DNA of 64,000 nt from CAVTSA01 sp963737225 (GTDB taxonomy: Bacteria; Chloroflexota; Dormibacteria; Dormibacterales; Dormibacteraceae), in the NCBI GenBank assembly GCA_963737225.1, contig CAVTSA010000002.1, forward strand, positions 434,001 to 498,000. The letters are read 5' to 3'. Below, piece by piece: positions 16,764-30,230 of the stretch; position 1 is the stretch's first letter; each line of letters begins with the position of its first letter. The notes under the pieces are model-generated. The model had not been told where the DNA came from and ran no database searches. It saw only the letters and a program-made list of their open reading frames with translations. The position numbers and the translations under genes are program-made.

Positions 16764-17198
16764 TCAGTCCTCCTCGTCGCCGAGCATGCTCTTCACGACC
16801 TGCACGCCGAGGATCGTGGGACAGAACACCTGCAGCCCGATCTTCCGGTACGCCTGCTCACGGATCGGGTCGGCGATCCGGCAGACCACGGTCGGCACCT
16901 TGAACACGACCTTGGCGATCTGCGCCGACATGATGTTGCGGTTGTCACCCTCGGTGAGCGCGGCGAACCACTCGGTGTCCTCGACGCCGGCCCGTCGCAG
17001 CACATCGGTGTCGGTGCCGTCTCCGACCATCAGCCGGCCCGGGAAATCCGGCGGTATGACGCCTCGGTTCTGCGCCGTCACGAACGCGTTGGGGTTGCGG
17101 TCGACCAGCGTCACGTCGTGCCTCTCGGCGGCCAGCTGCACGGCCAACCGGGACCCGATCCGGCCACATCCCACAATGACGACTTTCACACCGCGCAT
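16764..17198 (-). CDS. TrkA-N (RCK) potassium-uptake regulatory protein, first copy
   Basis: Rossmann-fold protein of 144 residues. The glycine loop is VVIVGCGRIGSRLA, with an acidic residue at the end of the second strand (LVDRNPNAF) as in NAD-binding RCK domains. Single domain, without TrkA-C. It is first in a two-gene operon and divergent from the UspA/DedA operon, an arrangement that suits osmotic or K+ homeostasis. The two TrkA proteins share fold but are clearly diverged, so they probably form a heteromer. Confidence 0.88.
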   Translation of the reverse strand: MRGVKVVIVGCGRIGSRLAVQLAAERHDVTLVDRNPNAFVTAQNRGVIPPDFPGRLMVGDGTDTDVLRRAGVEDTEWFAALTEGDNRNIMSAQIAKVVFKVPTVVCRIADPIREQAYRKIGLQVFCPTILGVQVVKSMLGDEED

Positions 17199-17275
17199 TG
17201 TGGCACCGAGCCGCCGGCGGTCGACTAGCTCGCCCGAGAGGGGGTCCGTCTGGCACTGGTACGATTGCCCACGGC

Positions 17276-17467
17276 GTGCGCTACCCGTTCTTCTTCATGG
17301 GCCTGCTCAGCCTGCTCCTGGGCCTGATGTTCCTGGTCTGGTTCGTGGTGTTCAAGCCCGACGGCGCGGTGTCGGGCGGTATCGAGTTCGCGATGGCAGT
17401 CTTCATGATCGCGTTCGGGTCCTACGTGATCTGGCGCAAGATCACGGGGAAAGACGCCCAGCAGTGA
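17276..17467 (+). CDS. Small two-helix membrane protein, 63 aa
   Basis: Begins VRYPFFFMGLLSLLLGLMFL. Two hydrophobic segments (about residues 4-24 and 35-55) are separated by a short polar loop (FKPDGAVSGG), with a basic C-terminus. No recognised family. GTG 17276 lies 10 nt after a TACGAT box (17260-17265), without a ribosome site, so probably leaderless. It is first in an operon with UspA and DedA proteins; its stop overlaps the uspA start (GTGA). Confidence 0.7.
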   Translation: MRYPFFFMGLLSLLLGLMFLVWFVVFKPDGAVSGGIEFAMAVFMIAFGSYVIWRKITGKDAQQ

Positions 17468-17931
17468 GCGAGCAGCGCAGCAAGGTCGTACGCATCCTGG
17501 TCGCCGCCGGTGGCCAGAAGGTCGACGAGGCGGCGATGATGCTGGCCTGCCGGATGGCCTCCCGTCACCGGGCCGACGAGGAGTCCGGCCCCGCCGAGGT
17601 GTACGCGGTGCACGTGATCGAGGTCAATCGGTCCCTGCCACTGTCGGCGCCGGTGGAGACCGACGTCTCGCGGGGTGAGGAGGTCCTGGACAACCTGGAG
17701 CAGCTGGCCGCAGAGTTCGAGATCAAGGTCCAGGCGGAGTTGGTGCAGGCCCGCGACACCGGTCCCGCGATCCTCGGCGAGGCGGAGGAGTGGGGCGCCT
17801 CCACGATCGTGATGGGGCTTCCCTACAAGCGGCGCTTCGGCGAATTCAACCTCGGGAAGACGGTCCCCTACGTGCTGAAGAACGCCTCCTGCCGGGTGAT
17901 CCTCCTGCGCGAGAAGCTGGAGGGCGCGTGA
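17464..17931 (+). CDS. Universal stress protein (UspA) family
   Basis: Single UspA domain of 155 residues. It begins with the strand RILVAAGG and has an N-terminal segment about 20 residues longer than minimal Usp proteins. The C-terminal part has the pattern for ATP binding in modified form: ASTIVMGLPYKRRFGEFNLG, where the usual G-x2-G-x9-G-S/T is only partly kept, followed by YVLKNASCRVILLR. ATP binding is therefore uncertain. Coupled at both ends by GTGA overlaps with the small membrane protein and DedA genes. Confidence 0.85.
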   Translation: MSEQRSKVVRILVAAGGQKVDEAAMMLACRMASRHRADEESGPAEVYAVHVIEVNRSLPLSAPVETDVSRGEEVLDNLEQLAAEFEIKVQAELVQARDTGPAILGEAEEWGASTIVMGLPYKRRFGEFNLGKTVPYVLKNASCRVILLREKLEGA

Positions 17932-18560
17932 CCACCTCGCTGGTCCACCTGGTCGAGACGGGAGGGCTGATCGCGATCTTCCTCGCCATGATCCTGGAGA
18001 GCATGGGGATCCCGATCTCCGTCGAGGTGGTGGCGCCGGTAGGGGGTGCGCTGGCCGCCGCCGGGAAGTTCTCACTGGTCGAGGTGATCGTCGCGGTCGT
18101 GGCCGGGAACCTGATCGGGTCCTTCATCGCCTACTGGCTGGCCCTCCGTTACGGCCGCCGGCTGGTGCTGGGGCCCGGGCACTACATCGGACTTTCCGAG
18201 GGTCATCTGCAGCTGGCGGACCGGTTCTTCGCCCGGTTCGGGGCCTGGGCGGTGCTCGTCGGCCGGGTGCTGCCCGTGATCTGTGGGTACATCTCGTATC
18301 CGGCCGGCCTCGCCCGCATGCGCGTGGTCTGGTTCGGCATCACGACGCTGATCGGAGCCACCGTCTGGGCTACCGTCCTGGCGGTCGTCGGCTACAAGCT
18401 GGGCGAGAACTGGCGGACATTCGCCAACGCCCTGGGTGCGCTCACCATCCCCTTCGTCCTGGTGCTGGTGGCGCTGATCGTCGTCGCCTACGTGCTCGGC
18501 CGGCGCTGGGTGCACAAACAGACGGCGGTGCCCGTCGCCGCTGGGGACGACGCCAAGTAG
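17928..18560 (+). CDS. DedA-family membrane protein
   Basis: DedA/SNARE-associated (VTT) protein of 210 residues, related to undecaprenyl-phosphate and phospholipid translocases. Conserved features: ESMGIPISVEVVAPVGG near the N-terminus, GSFIAYWLALRYGRR, FFARFGAWAVLVGRVLPVIC and YISYPAGLARMRV, the re-entrant loop with its Arg residues. Several transmembrane helices follow. GTG start inside GTGA with uspA. It recycles lipid carriers or maintains membrane potential in characterised members. Confidence 0.9.
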   Translation: MTTSLVHLVETGGLIAIFLAMILESMGIPISVEVVAPVGGALAAAGKFSLVEVIVAVVAGNLIGSFIAYWLALRYGRRLVLGPGHYIGLSEGHLQLADRFFARFGAWAVLVGRVLPVICGYISYPAGLARMRVVWFGITTLIGATVWATVLAVVGYKLGENWRTFANALGALTIPFVLVLVALIVVAYVLGRRWVHKQTAVPVAAGDDAK

Positions 18561-18610
18561 CCGGTTGGGCGGCCGGAGTTCTGATCTGAGGTCGCCGTGA
18601 AGCCGATCGC

Positions 18611-18630
18611 GATGTTTCACGTGAAACATC
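18611..18630. other. parS site 1
   Basis: Exact 16-bp parS palindrome TGTTTCACGTGAAACA at 18613-18628, extended to a 20-bp perfect palindrome by flanking GA/TC. It lies in the 86-bp gap between the dedA stop and the end of the small gene downstream of gyrA, between convergent units. This is the consensus bound by chromosomal ParB. Confidence 0.95.
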
Positions 18631-18646
18631 CGTTCGTAGCGGCGGC

Positions 18647-19016
18647 TTATCTCCGGAAGTACTGACCCAGAAGCGATCGCGCCAGGGGATATCGCACCCG
18701 GAAAAAGAGCGGTCGCTCCGGGCGGTACTGATCCCACAGCGCCCGGGTCAGCGGGTGCCGGAGCCAGAAGAAGACCCGCCGCCAGGGTTCCAGCAGCCGG
18801 TCCGTCTCCATGCTCTGGCCGAGCAGGAGCGCGAGCCCGTCGAAGAGCACGTCGCCGTCCTGGCGCGCCCGAGCCCGCAGCACGCGCGCCTTGCGCTGTA
18901 CCCGCCGTGCCCGCGGCCAGACGCGCGCCGCGCAGGCCGCCACCATCACCGCCGAGATGACGATCGCGGCCTGGCCGCAGACCGCGGCCAGGCCCAGTGC
19001 CCCACCCGACACCGGG

Positions 19017-19024
<8 letters not shown>
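18647..19024 (-). CDS. Hypothetical protein downstream of gyrA, about 125 aa
   Basis: N-terminal hydrophobic helix (about 10-30, GALGLAAVCGQAAIVISAVM), then a very basic region (RVWPRARRVQRKARVLRARA) and a C-terminal half rich in Arg/Trp/Phe. Probably a membrane-anchored protein with a basic cytosolic domain. ATG 19024 overlaps the last codons of gyrA; TTG 19036 and GTG 19027 are alternatives. It is last in the gyrB-plsX-fabF-gyrA chain. Family not recognised. Confidence 0.6.
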
Positions 19025-21555
<2,531 letters not shown>

Positions 21556-21563
<8 letters not shown>

Positions 21564-22818
21564 CGGTGTACCTCTTCAGGACCACCACCGCGTTCTGGCC
21601 GCCAAAGCCGAAGCCGTTGGAGATCGCGACGTCGATGTCGAGCTTGCGGGGCTCGTTCGGCGTGTAATCGAGATCGCAGTCGGGATCGGGGGTGGTGTAG
21701 TTGATCGTGGGGTGGACGATGCCGTCCCGCATGCAGAGCAGCGTGGCGATGGCCTCGACTGCGCCCGCGGCGCCCAGCAGGTGACCGATCATCGACTTGG
21801 TGCTCGAGATCGCCACCCGGTGCGCGTCGACGTCGCCCAGCGCCAGCTTGAGCGCCTGCGTCTCGGCCTTGTCGTTGAGACCGGTCGAGGTGCCATGCGC
21901 GTTGACGTAGTCGATGTCGGCCGGGGCCACGCCGGCGTCCCGCAGTGCCAGCTCGATCGCCTTCGCCGGCGCCCGCCCGGTGGGATCCGGCGCCACCTGG
22001 TGAAATGCGTCGTTCGTGTTCGCGACCCCCGCCACCTCGCCCCAGATGTGGGCGCCGCGGGCCTGGGCGTGCTCCAACTCCTCCAGCACCAGCGTGCCGG
22101 ACCCCTCGCCGGCCACGAATCCGTCGCGGTCCTTGTCGAAGGGACGCGAGGCGCGTTCGGGATCCTCGTTGCGCGTGGACAGCGCCTTGATCGTGTTGAA
22201 CGAATGCACCCCCACCTCGCACAGCGAGGCTTCGGTCCCGGCGGCCAGCATGACGTCCGCGTCACCGTGCTGGATCGCGCGCAGAGCGCAGCCGATCGCG
22301 TGCGTGGAAGCGGCGCAAGCGATGGTGTTGGTCGAGTTCTGCCCGCGCAGCCCGTAGGTCATGGCGACGGTGGCGGCTGCGATGTTGGGGATCACCATGG
22401 TCGCGTAGAGGGGGTGCATGCGGCCGCCGTTCAGGTAGCTGGCGGCCTCCGTCGTCATCATGTCGAAGCCGCCGATCCCGGTCCCCATCTCGACCCCGAC
22501 CCGGAAGCGATCCTCGTCGTCGAGGTCGAGGCCGGCGTTCTCCAGCGCCATGCCGGCGGTGATCACCGCCAGCTGGGCGAACCGGGCCGTGCGCTGCGTC
22601 ACCTTCCGGTCCAGGTAATCGCCGGCCTTGAAGTCCTTCAGCTCGCACGCGAACTTGGTGGTCAGGCGCGAGTTGTCGAAGAGGGTGATGGGGGCGGCGC
22701 CGCTCCTCCCTTCGAGCAGGGCGCTCCAGAACTCGTCGACGTTATTGCCGATCGGCGTCAGCACCCCGACGCCGGTGACCACCACGCGACGGCGTTGGGG
22801 CGATAGCTGCGTACTCAT
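21556..22818 (-). CDS. fabF: 3-oxoacyl-[ACP] synthase II
   Basis: Condensing enzyme (KAS II) of fatty-acid elongation, about 420 residues. It starts RRRVVVTGVGVLTPIGN. Catalytic triad: Cys in TIACAASTHAIG, His in NAHGTSTGLND and His in KSMIGHLLGAAGAVEA. The C-terminal NGFGFGGQNAVVV is typical. ATG 22818 overlaps the plsX stop by 4 bp (ATGA) and its own stop overlaps gyrA. Fatty-acid synthesis genes between gyrB and gyrA would be co-transcribed with gyrase. Confidence 0.97.
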
Positions 22819-23797
22819 TGCGTGAGCGCCTCCCGAATCCTCTCGTTGAGCCCGGCCCGGGCGGCGTCGCAGGCAACCTTGACGGCACTGCGGATGGCGC
22901 GGGCGTCGGAACGTCCATGGGCGACGACGGCGGTGCCGTCGATCCCGAGCAAGGGCGCGCCGCCGTACTCGCGCCAATCGATGGTGCCGCGGATGCGACC
23001 GATGGCGGGGCGGATCAGGAGCCCGCCCAGCTTCCCGCGCCCGGTGCGTGGGATCTCCTGGCGGAGGGTCGAGAGCAGCATCTCCACGGTGGCCTCCGCC
23101 GCCTTGACCATCAGGTTGCCGGCGAACCCGTCGGCGACCACCACGTCGGCGTGCCCTTGCAGCACGTCCCTCGGCTCCAGGTTGCCGACGAACTCGAACC
23201 CGTGGGCCCCGTCCCGCAGCAGTCGCTCGTGTACCTCGCGCACCAGCTGATTCCCCTTGGAGGGCTCCTCCCCGTTTGCCAGCAGGCCGACGCGCGGAGG
23301 CCGGCGTCCCATCACCTGGGCGGCGAAGGTGGCACCCATGGCGGCGAACTGGACCAGGTACTCCGGCCTGCAGTCCACGTTGGCGCCGACGTCCACCAGG
23401 TAGGACGGGCCATTGGGACCCGGCAGCACCGTGCCCAGGGCCGGCCGCTCCACTCCCGGGATGCGGCCCTGGATGAACAGCGCCGCTGCCAGCACACCGC
23501 CCGAGTTACCGGCCGAGACCCACCCGTCGACGCGCCCCTGCTTGCAGAGCCGGGCGCAGACGCTCATCGAGTTGTCCGGCTTCGAGCGGACGGCCCGGGC
23601 CGGGTGCTCGTCCATCTCCACCACCTCGGTGGCGGGATGGAGGTGCAGCTTTTCGTAGGGTTCCAGCAGCTCCTGGACGCGCGCCGGCTGACCGACCACG
23701 GTGACGTCGATCCCGAGCTCGTCGGCGGCCAGCGCAGCGCCCTTGACGATCTCCTGGGGGGCATTGTCGCCACCCATCCCGTCGACCGCGATGTGCA

Positions 23798-23798
<1 letters not shown>
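22815..23798 (-). CDS. plsX: Phosphate acyltransferase PlsX
   Basis: Converts acyl-ACP to acyl-phosphate at the start of phospholipid synthesis; 327 residues. Starts MHIAVDGMGGDNAPQEIVKG. Conserved SAGNSGGVLAAALF, PALGTVLP and DVGANVDCRPEYLVQFA, with GFAGNLMVKAAEATVEML near the end. ATG 23798 overlaps the gyrB TGA by one base (TGATG); the stop overlaps fabF (ATGA). PlsX and fabF together suggest that lipid supply is tied to gyrase expression in this operon. Confidence 0.97.
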
Positions 23799-25750
<1,952 letters not shown>

Positions 25751-25821
25751 TTTGGGGTCACCACCTCCCAGAAGCTGGGATGAGTACAGGGACGCCTGGG
25801 ACGCAGATATCGATGTATTGG

Positions 25822-25827
25822 ATTGTA
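25822..25827 (-). promoter_or_regulatory. -10 box of the gyrB operon
   Basis: TACAAT on the minus strand, 71 nt upstream of the gyrB ATG, in a locally AT-richer stretch. The -35 is weak. Supercoiling-sensitive control is common for gyr promoters; nothing more can be shown here. Confidence 0.5.
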
Positions 25828-25929
25828 CCGGAACCAAACTAAGCCATTTGATCGCGCGTACGCGCGCGCGCGAGGGCCGGTGAGGCTCCGTGAGCTGCCC
25901 GAACCAGGTCCTGAGACCGGTACGGCCGA

Positions 25930-25945
25930 TGTTTCACGTGAAACG
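25930..25945. other. parS site 2 (one mismatch)
   Basis: TGTTTCACGTGAAACG, 15 of 16 consensus bases, in the gap between gcvPB (3' end) and the gyrB promoter. The central TTCACGTGAA is intact. Confidence 0.88.
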
Positions 25946-25959
25946 TTGAGCGGGTTGGC

Positions 25960-27423
25960 TCAGACCGCGGCCGGCTCCGCCTCGGGCGTGGGGCGCCACC
26001 GCAGCACCGGGCGCCGTGCCGCCTCCACCTCGTCCATCCGGCCCACCGGTAGGGTCCTCGGCTCGTCGTGCAGCGCCTCCGGGTCCCCCCGGGCCTCCTC
26101 GACGATCTCCCGCAGCGCGCCCGCAAACCCGTCGAGAGTGGCCTTGCTCTCGGTCTCGGTCGGTTCGACCATGAGCGCCTCCGGCACCACCAGCGGGAAG
26201 TAGGTGGTCGGCGAGTGGTAACCCCGGTCGAGGAGACCCTTGGCCACATCCATCGCCCGCACCCCGAGCGACGCCAGATTGGAGGCCGAGGCGACGAACT
26301 CGTGCATGCAGGGGCCCGCGTACGGCACGTCGAGTAGCCCCTCCACCTGCGACTGCAGATAGTTGGCCCCCAGCACCGCGTCCTTGGACGCCTGGGTGAG
26401 GCCGTCCCCTCCCATCGCCAGGATGTACGTGTAGGCGCGAACCAGCATCCCGAAGTTGCCGTAGAAGCTTCGCACCCTGCCGATCGAGAGCGGACGGTCG
26501 TCATCCAGCCGGTATCGGCCGCCCTCCTCGGCCACCAACGGCCGCGGCAGGAACGGCTCCAGATCGGCTTTGACGCCCACCGGACCGGCACCGGGACCGC
26601 CACCGCCATGGGGGGTGGTGAAGGTCTTGTGGAGATTCATGTGGACCGCGTCGAACCCCATGTCTCCGGGCCGGCAGATCCCCATGAACGCGTTCAGGTT
26701 GGCGCCGTCGTAATAGAGCTTCCCGCCCACCCGATGGACCATCGCCGCGATGTGCAGGATGTCGCGCTCGAAGAGTCCGAGCGTGTTGGGGTTGGTCAGC
26801 ATGAGCGCCGCCACGCGTGGCGAGAGCTTCACCCCCAGGTCCTCGATGTCGACCCGACCCTCGGCGTTCGACTTCACCTCCACCACCTGGAACCCGGCCA
26901 GCGCGGCGCTGGCGGGGTTGGTGCCGTGCGCGGAGTCGGGCACGATGACCTGGTCACGCTCTTCGCCGCGCTCCCGATGGAACGCCTGGATCATCCGCAA
27001 AGCGGTCCACTCGCCGTGCGCCCCGGCAGCCGGCTGCAGCGTCACACGATCGACCCCGGCGATGGCCTTCAACGCCTGCTCCAGGCGCCACAGCAGCTCG
27101 AGCGCGCCCTGGACTGTGTCCTCCGGCTGGTAGGGGTGAAGCGCGGCGAACCCGGGCATCCCGACCACCTGCTCGTTGACCACCGGGTTGTACTTCATGG
27201 TGCAGCTGCCGAGCGGGTAGAACTGCTCCGAGATCGAGAAGTTGAGCGACGCGAGGCGGCTGTAGTGGCGCATGATCTCGGGCTCGGAGAGGCGGGGCAA
27301 GCTCGGCGCCCGTCGGCGGCGGAGATGCTCGGGCGGCGGGGCGGCCGCCGGAACACCGGCCTCGGGAAGGCGTGGCGCCGGGAGGTCGGCGTGGCTCAGT
27401 TCGAAGCTCAGCTTCTCGGTCAT
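25960..27423 (-). CDS. gcvPB: Glycine dehydrogenase (decarboxylating) subunit 2
   Basis: PLP-bearing half of the split P-protein of the glycine cleavage system, 487 residues. Conserved SEPEIMRHYSRLASLNFSI and YPLGSCTMKYNPVVNE near the N-terminus. The PLP lysine is in HMNLHKTFTTPHGGGGPG. DSAHGTNPASAALAG and YYDGANLNAFMG are present. ATG overlaps the gcvPA stop by 4 bp (ATGA). Last gene of the gcvT-H-PA-PB operon, which feeds one-carbon units to tetrahydrofolate. ParS site 2 lies just after the gene. Confidence 0.97.
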   Translation of the reverse strand: MTEKLSFELSHADLPAPRLPEAGVPAAAPPPEHLRRRRAPSLPRLSEPEIMRHYSRLASLNFSISEQFYPLGSCTMKYNPVVNEQVVGMPGFAALHPYQPEDTVQGALELLWRLEQALKAIAGVDRVTLQPAAGAHGEWTALRMIQAFHRERGEERDQVIVPDSAHGTNPASAALAGFQVVEVKSNAEGRVDIEDLGVKLSPRVAALMLTNPNTLGLFERDILHIAAMVHRVGGKLYYDGANLNAFMGICRPGDMGFDAVHMNLHKTFTTPHGGGGPGAGPVGVKADLEPFLPRPLVAEEGGRYRLDDDRPLSIGRVRSFYGNFGMLVRAYTYILAMGGDGLTQASKDAVLGANYLQSQVEGLLDVPYAGPCMHEFVASASNLASLGVRAMDVAKGLLDRGYHSPTTYFPLVVPEALMVEPTETESKATLDGFAGALREIVEEARGDPEALHDEPRTLPVGRMDEVEAARRPVLRWRPTPEAEPAAV

Positions 27424-28724
27424 CCGGCAAGGACCTCCAGGAGCGTCTCCAGCGCGGCCGGGTCGTTGACTTCGGTGCAGCAGAACAGGAGCGCGTCCCG
27501 GAGGGTCTCGTCGTCGGGGTACCAGCGCCTCAGCGGGAACCCGGCCAGGATGCCGTGCTCGGCGCAGCGCTCGAGCACCCGATCCGTGTCCGGGACCCGC
27601 ACCGCGAACTCGCTCCAGAACGGCGTCTCGGGCTCCAGCAGCCGATACCCGGGCAGCGCGGCCATCCGCTCGGCCAGTGAGTGGGACCGCTGATAGGTCA
27701 CTTCGGCGATCTGGCGGAGCCCATCGGGGCCCAGGTAGGTCAGGTAGACGCTCGCCGCGAGCGCGCAGAGAGAGTGGTTGGTGCAGATGTTGGAAGTCGC
27801 GCGGGCTCGCCGGATATGCTGCTCGCGTGCCGTCAGCGTGAGGACGAACCCACGGCGGCCCTGATGGTCCCACGCCTGACCCACGAGGCGCCCTGGCAGA
27901 CGCCTGACGAGGCTCTGCGTGACTGCGATGAAGCCCAGGTGGGGGCCGCCGAAGCTCGCCTGCAGACCCATCTGCTGGCCCTCGCCGACCGCGACGTCGG
28001 CACCGTACTCGCCGGGCGGGGCGAGCATGGCGAGAGAGATCGGGTCGACGCAGGCGACCGCCAGCGCTCCCACCTGGTGCGCGCGCTCGACCAGTGGAGC
28101 CGGGTCGCGCAGCCGGCCGAGACAGTCGGGATGCTGGAACAGCACCGCAGCGACGTCGTCCCGCAGGTCGTCCAGGCGCTCGTCAACGGTGAAGCCGCGC
28201 CCGTCCCCGTAGCAGCGCAGCACCTCCAGGTACTCGGGATGCAGGCCTGGTGCCACGACCACGCGCCGGCGGCCGGTGGCATGTCCGGCCATGATCACCG
28301 CCTCGGCCGCGGCGGTCGCTCCGTCATAGAGAGACGCGTTGGAAACGTCGAGGCCGGTGAGCTCAGCGATCAGAGTCTGGTACTCGAAGATCGCCTGCAA
28401 GGTCCCCTGGCTCGCCTCCGGCTGATACGGGGTATAGGCGGTGTAGAACTCGGGTTTCTGTGTCACCGCCTGCACCGCCGCCGGGATGTAGCGCCGGTAG
28501 ACGCCGGCGCCGCGGAAGGTGAGGCGATCGGGATAGGCATGGTTGCGATCGGCGAGACGCGTTACCTCCCGAACCGTATCCAGCTCCGAGAGTCCGTCCG
28601 GGAGGTCCAGCCGGTCGAGCCGCAGGGAGGAGGGGACGTCGACCAGCAGGTCATCGACGCTCCCGGCGCCCACCGCCGCCAGCATCGCCCTCCGGTCCGG
28701 GTCGGCGTGGACCAGATACGGCAT
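27420..28724 (-). CDS. gcvPA: Glycine dehydrogenase (decarboxylating) subunit 1
   Basis: N-terminal half of the split P-protein, 434 residues. FRGAGVYRRYIPAAVQAVTQ, TAYTPYQPEASQGTLQAIFE and SNASLYDGATAAAEA are family hallmarks. It forms a heterotetramer with GcvPB and decarboxylates glycine onto the lipoyl arm of GcvH. ATG directly abuts the gcvH stop (gene ends 28724/28725). The split-subunit form is typical of Firmicutes, Chloroflexota and many thermophiles, rather than the single-chain GcvP of most Actinobacteria. Confidence 0.96.
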   Translation of the reverse strand: MPYLVHADPDRRAMLAAVGAGSVDDLLVDVPSSLRLDRLDLPDGLSELDTVREVTRLADRNHAYPDRLTFRGAGVYRRYIPAAVQAVTQKPEFYTAYTPYQPEASQGTLQAIFEYQTLIAELTGLDVSNASLYDGATAAAEAVIMAGHATGRRRVVVAPGLHPEYLEVLRCYGDGRGFTVDERLDDLRDDVAAVLFQHPDCLGRLRDPAPLVERAHQVGALAVACVDPISLAMLAPPGEYGADVAVGEGQQMGLQASFGGPHLGFIAVTQSLVRRLPGRLVGQAWDHQGRRGFVLTLTAREQHIRRARATSNICTNHSLCALAASVYLTYLGPDGLRQIAEVTYQRSHSLAERMAALPGYRLLEPETPFWSEFAVRVPDTDRVLERCAEHGILAGFPLRRWYPDDETLRDALLFCCTEVNDPAALETLLEVLAG

Positions 28725-29099
28725 CTACTGCTGCGCCTCGATCTCGGCTCGGTATCCCTGTTCGTCGAGCAGGCCCCCGCTGAGGTCGCCGTTCAGCTTG
28801 ATCTTGATCAGCCAGCCCCGGCCGAAGGGATCCTCGTTGACCGCCTCCGGGCTGTCGGCCAGGCTCCCGTTCACTTCGACCACGTTGCCCGCAACCGGGG
28901 AGAAGAGGTCGGAGGCCGACTTGACGGATTCGATGCTGCCGAACCCGTCACCGCTTTCGAGCAGCTTGCCGGCCTGGGGAAGCTCGACAAAGACCACGTC
29001 GCCGAGCTGTTCCTGGGCGTAGTCGGTGATGCCGACGGTCGCGACCCCGTCGTCACCGACCGTCACCCACTCGTGGGTCCTGGTGTAGTAGCGGGCCAC
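28725..29099 (-). CDS. gcvH: Glycine cleavage system H protein
   Basis: Lipoyl carrier of the glycine cleavage complex, about 124 residues. The lipoyl-lysine is in GSIESVKSASDLFSPV. YTRTHEWV at the N-terminus and NEDPFGRGWLIKI in the C-terminal part are conserved. GTG 29099 is chosen because a strong AGGAGGAG (29109-29116) lies 9 nt upstream and the product then begins VARYYTRTHEW as in the family; an in-frame ATG at 29135 would place the ribosome site inside the gene. Confidence 0.95.
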   Translation of the reverse strand: MARYYTRTHEWVTVGDDGVATVGITDYAQEQLGDVVFVELPQAGKLLESGDGFGSIESVKSASDLFSPVAGNVVEVNGSLADSPEAVNEDPFGRGWLIKIKLNGDLSGGLLDEQGYRAEIEAQQ

Positions 29100-29135
29100 C
29101 TGTCTGACTCCTCCTGATGTCCTGGCGCCGATCAC

Positions 29136-30230
29136 TCACACGCCGGGATGCTTGGCCGAACCTCGATAGAACGGGAGTCCGGCAACCTCAGCCGGCGCCG
29201 GCTGACCGCGCTGGACGACGTCGAGGCGACCGTCCTCGGGGATGGCCGAGCGATCCAGCAGCGCCATGCCGATGCCCTGCTTGAGCAGGAATGACCAGGT
29301 GCCGCTGGTCACCGCGCCGATCGTGGATGCCGTCGCGTCCATCACCGTCTCCCCGTGACGCGGGATGATGCGGCCGTCACCGCGCACGCCGACCAGCTTC
29401 CGGGCCGCACCACGCTCCTTGATCCCGGCCAGCGCGTCACGTCCTACGAAGTCACCCTTCTGCAGCTTGACGACCCAACCCAGCCCCGCCTCGTAGGGGT
29501 TCACCGTCGGGCCCATGTCGTTTCCGTGCAGGCGCAGTCCGGCTTCCAGGCGCAGCACATCACGAGCGGCGAGCCCCGCCGGGGTGGCGCCGGCCTCGAT
29601 CAGCGCGTCCCAGACCTGCCCCACACCATCGACCGGGATGAAGAGCTCGAAGCCATCCTCGCCGGTGTAGCCGCTTCGGGAGACCAGCACGTCCTGAACA
29701 CCGGCCACGGTTCCAGTGGTCCACCCGAAAAAGCCCAGGTGGTCGAGGTCGACGCCTTCGCTGGGCAGCAACGCGGGCGCGCGGGGTCCCTGCAGGGCAA
29801 CCAGAGCGAGGTCGCGGCTGCGGTCCTCGATACGAACGCCGGCCGGCGCCCGCTCGGACAGCCAGGTCCTGTCGGAGTCCAGGTTGGCGGCGTTCACCAC
29901 CACCCGCCAAGGATCGCCGCGGTACACGACCAGGTCATCGAGCACGCCGCCGCGTTCGTCGCAGAGCAGGTTGTACTGGGCCTGCCCCGGTTGGAGCCGG
30001 GAAAGATCGTTGGTGACCAGGCCCTGCAGGAAGTCTCCCGCCCCTTCTCCGTGGACCTCGAAGCGTCCCATGTGGGAGACGTCGAAGACGCCCGCGCGCT
30101 CGCGAACCGCCAGCTCCTCGTCCCGGACACTGGTGTACTGGAGCGGCATCTCCCAACCGGCGAACTCGACCAGGCGCCCGCCGGCCTTCACGTGCCGCTC
30201 GTAGAGCGGGGTTCTCTTGAGCTCGGTCAC
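29136..30230 (-). CDS. gcvT: Aminomethyltransferase (T protein)
   Basis: Transfers the methylene group from the H-protein arm to tetrahydrofolate, releasing NH3; 364 residues. Begins LKRTPLYERHVKAGGRLVEF. Conserved VFDVSHMGRFEVHGEGA, SRSGYTGEDGFELF (folate pocket region) and GLAARDVLRLEAGLRLHGND. GTG start is in a GTGA overlap with the sigma-like gene. First enzyme gene of the gcv operon, which also carries the sigma-like gene upstream. Confidence 0.97.
   Translation of the reverse strand: MTELKRTPLYERHVKAGGRLVEFAGWEMPLQYTSVRDEELAVRERAGVFDVSHMGRFEVHGEGAGDFLQGLVTNDLSRLQPGQAQYNLLCDERGGVLDDLVVYRGDPWRVVVNAANLDSDRTWLSERAPAGVRIEDRSRDLALVALQGPRAPALLPSEGVDLDHLGFFGWTTGTVAGVQDVLVSRSGYTGEDGFELFIPVDGVGQVWDALIEAGATPAGLAARDVLRLEAGLRLHGNDMGPTVNPYEAGLGWVVKLQKGDFVGRDALAGIKERGAARKLVGVRGDGRIIPRHGETVMDATASTIGAVTSGTWSFLLKQGIGMALLDRSAIPEDGRLDVVQRGQPAPAEVAGLPFYRGSAKHPGV

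Noticed and set aside
16344..17198. The two TrkA proteins as a complete potassium transporter
   Set aside because: Only cytoplasmic RCK subunits are present; no membrane TrkH/KtrB gene lies in the window.
25767..25779. CCCAGAAGCTGGG hairpin in the gyrB leader as a terminator or attenuator
   Set aside because: Short stem without a T-run; no leader peptide or alternate fold is seen.
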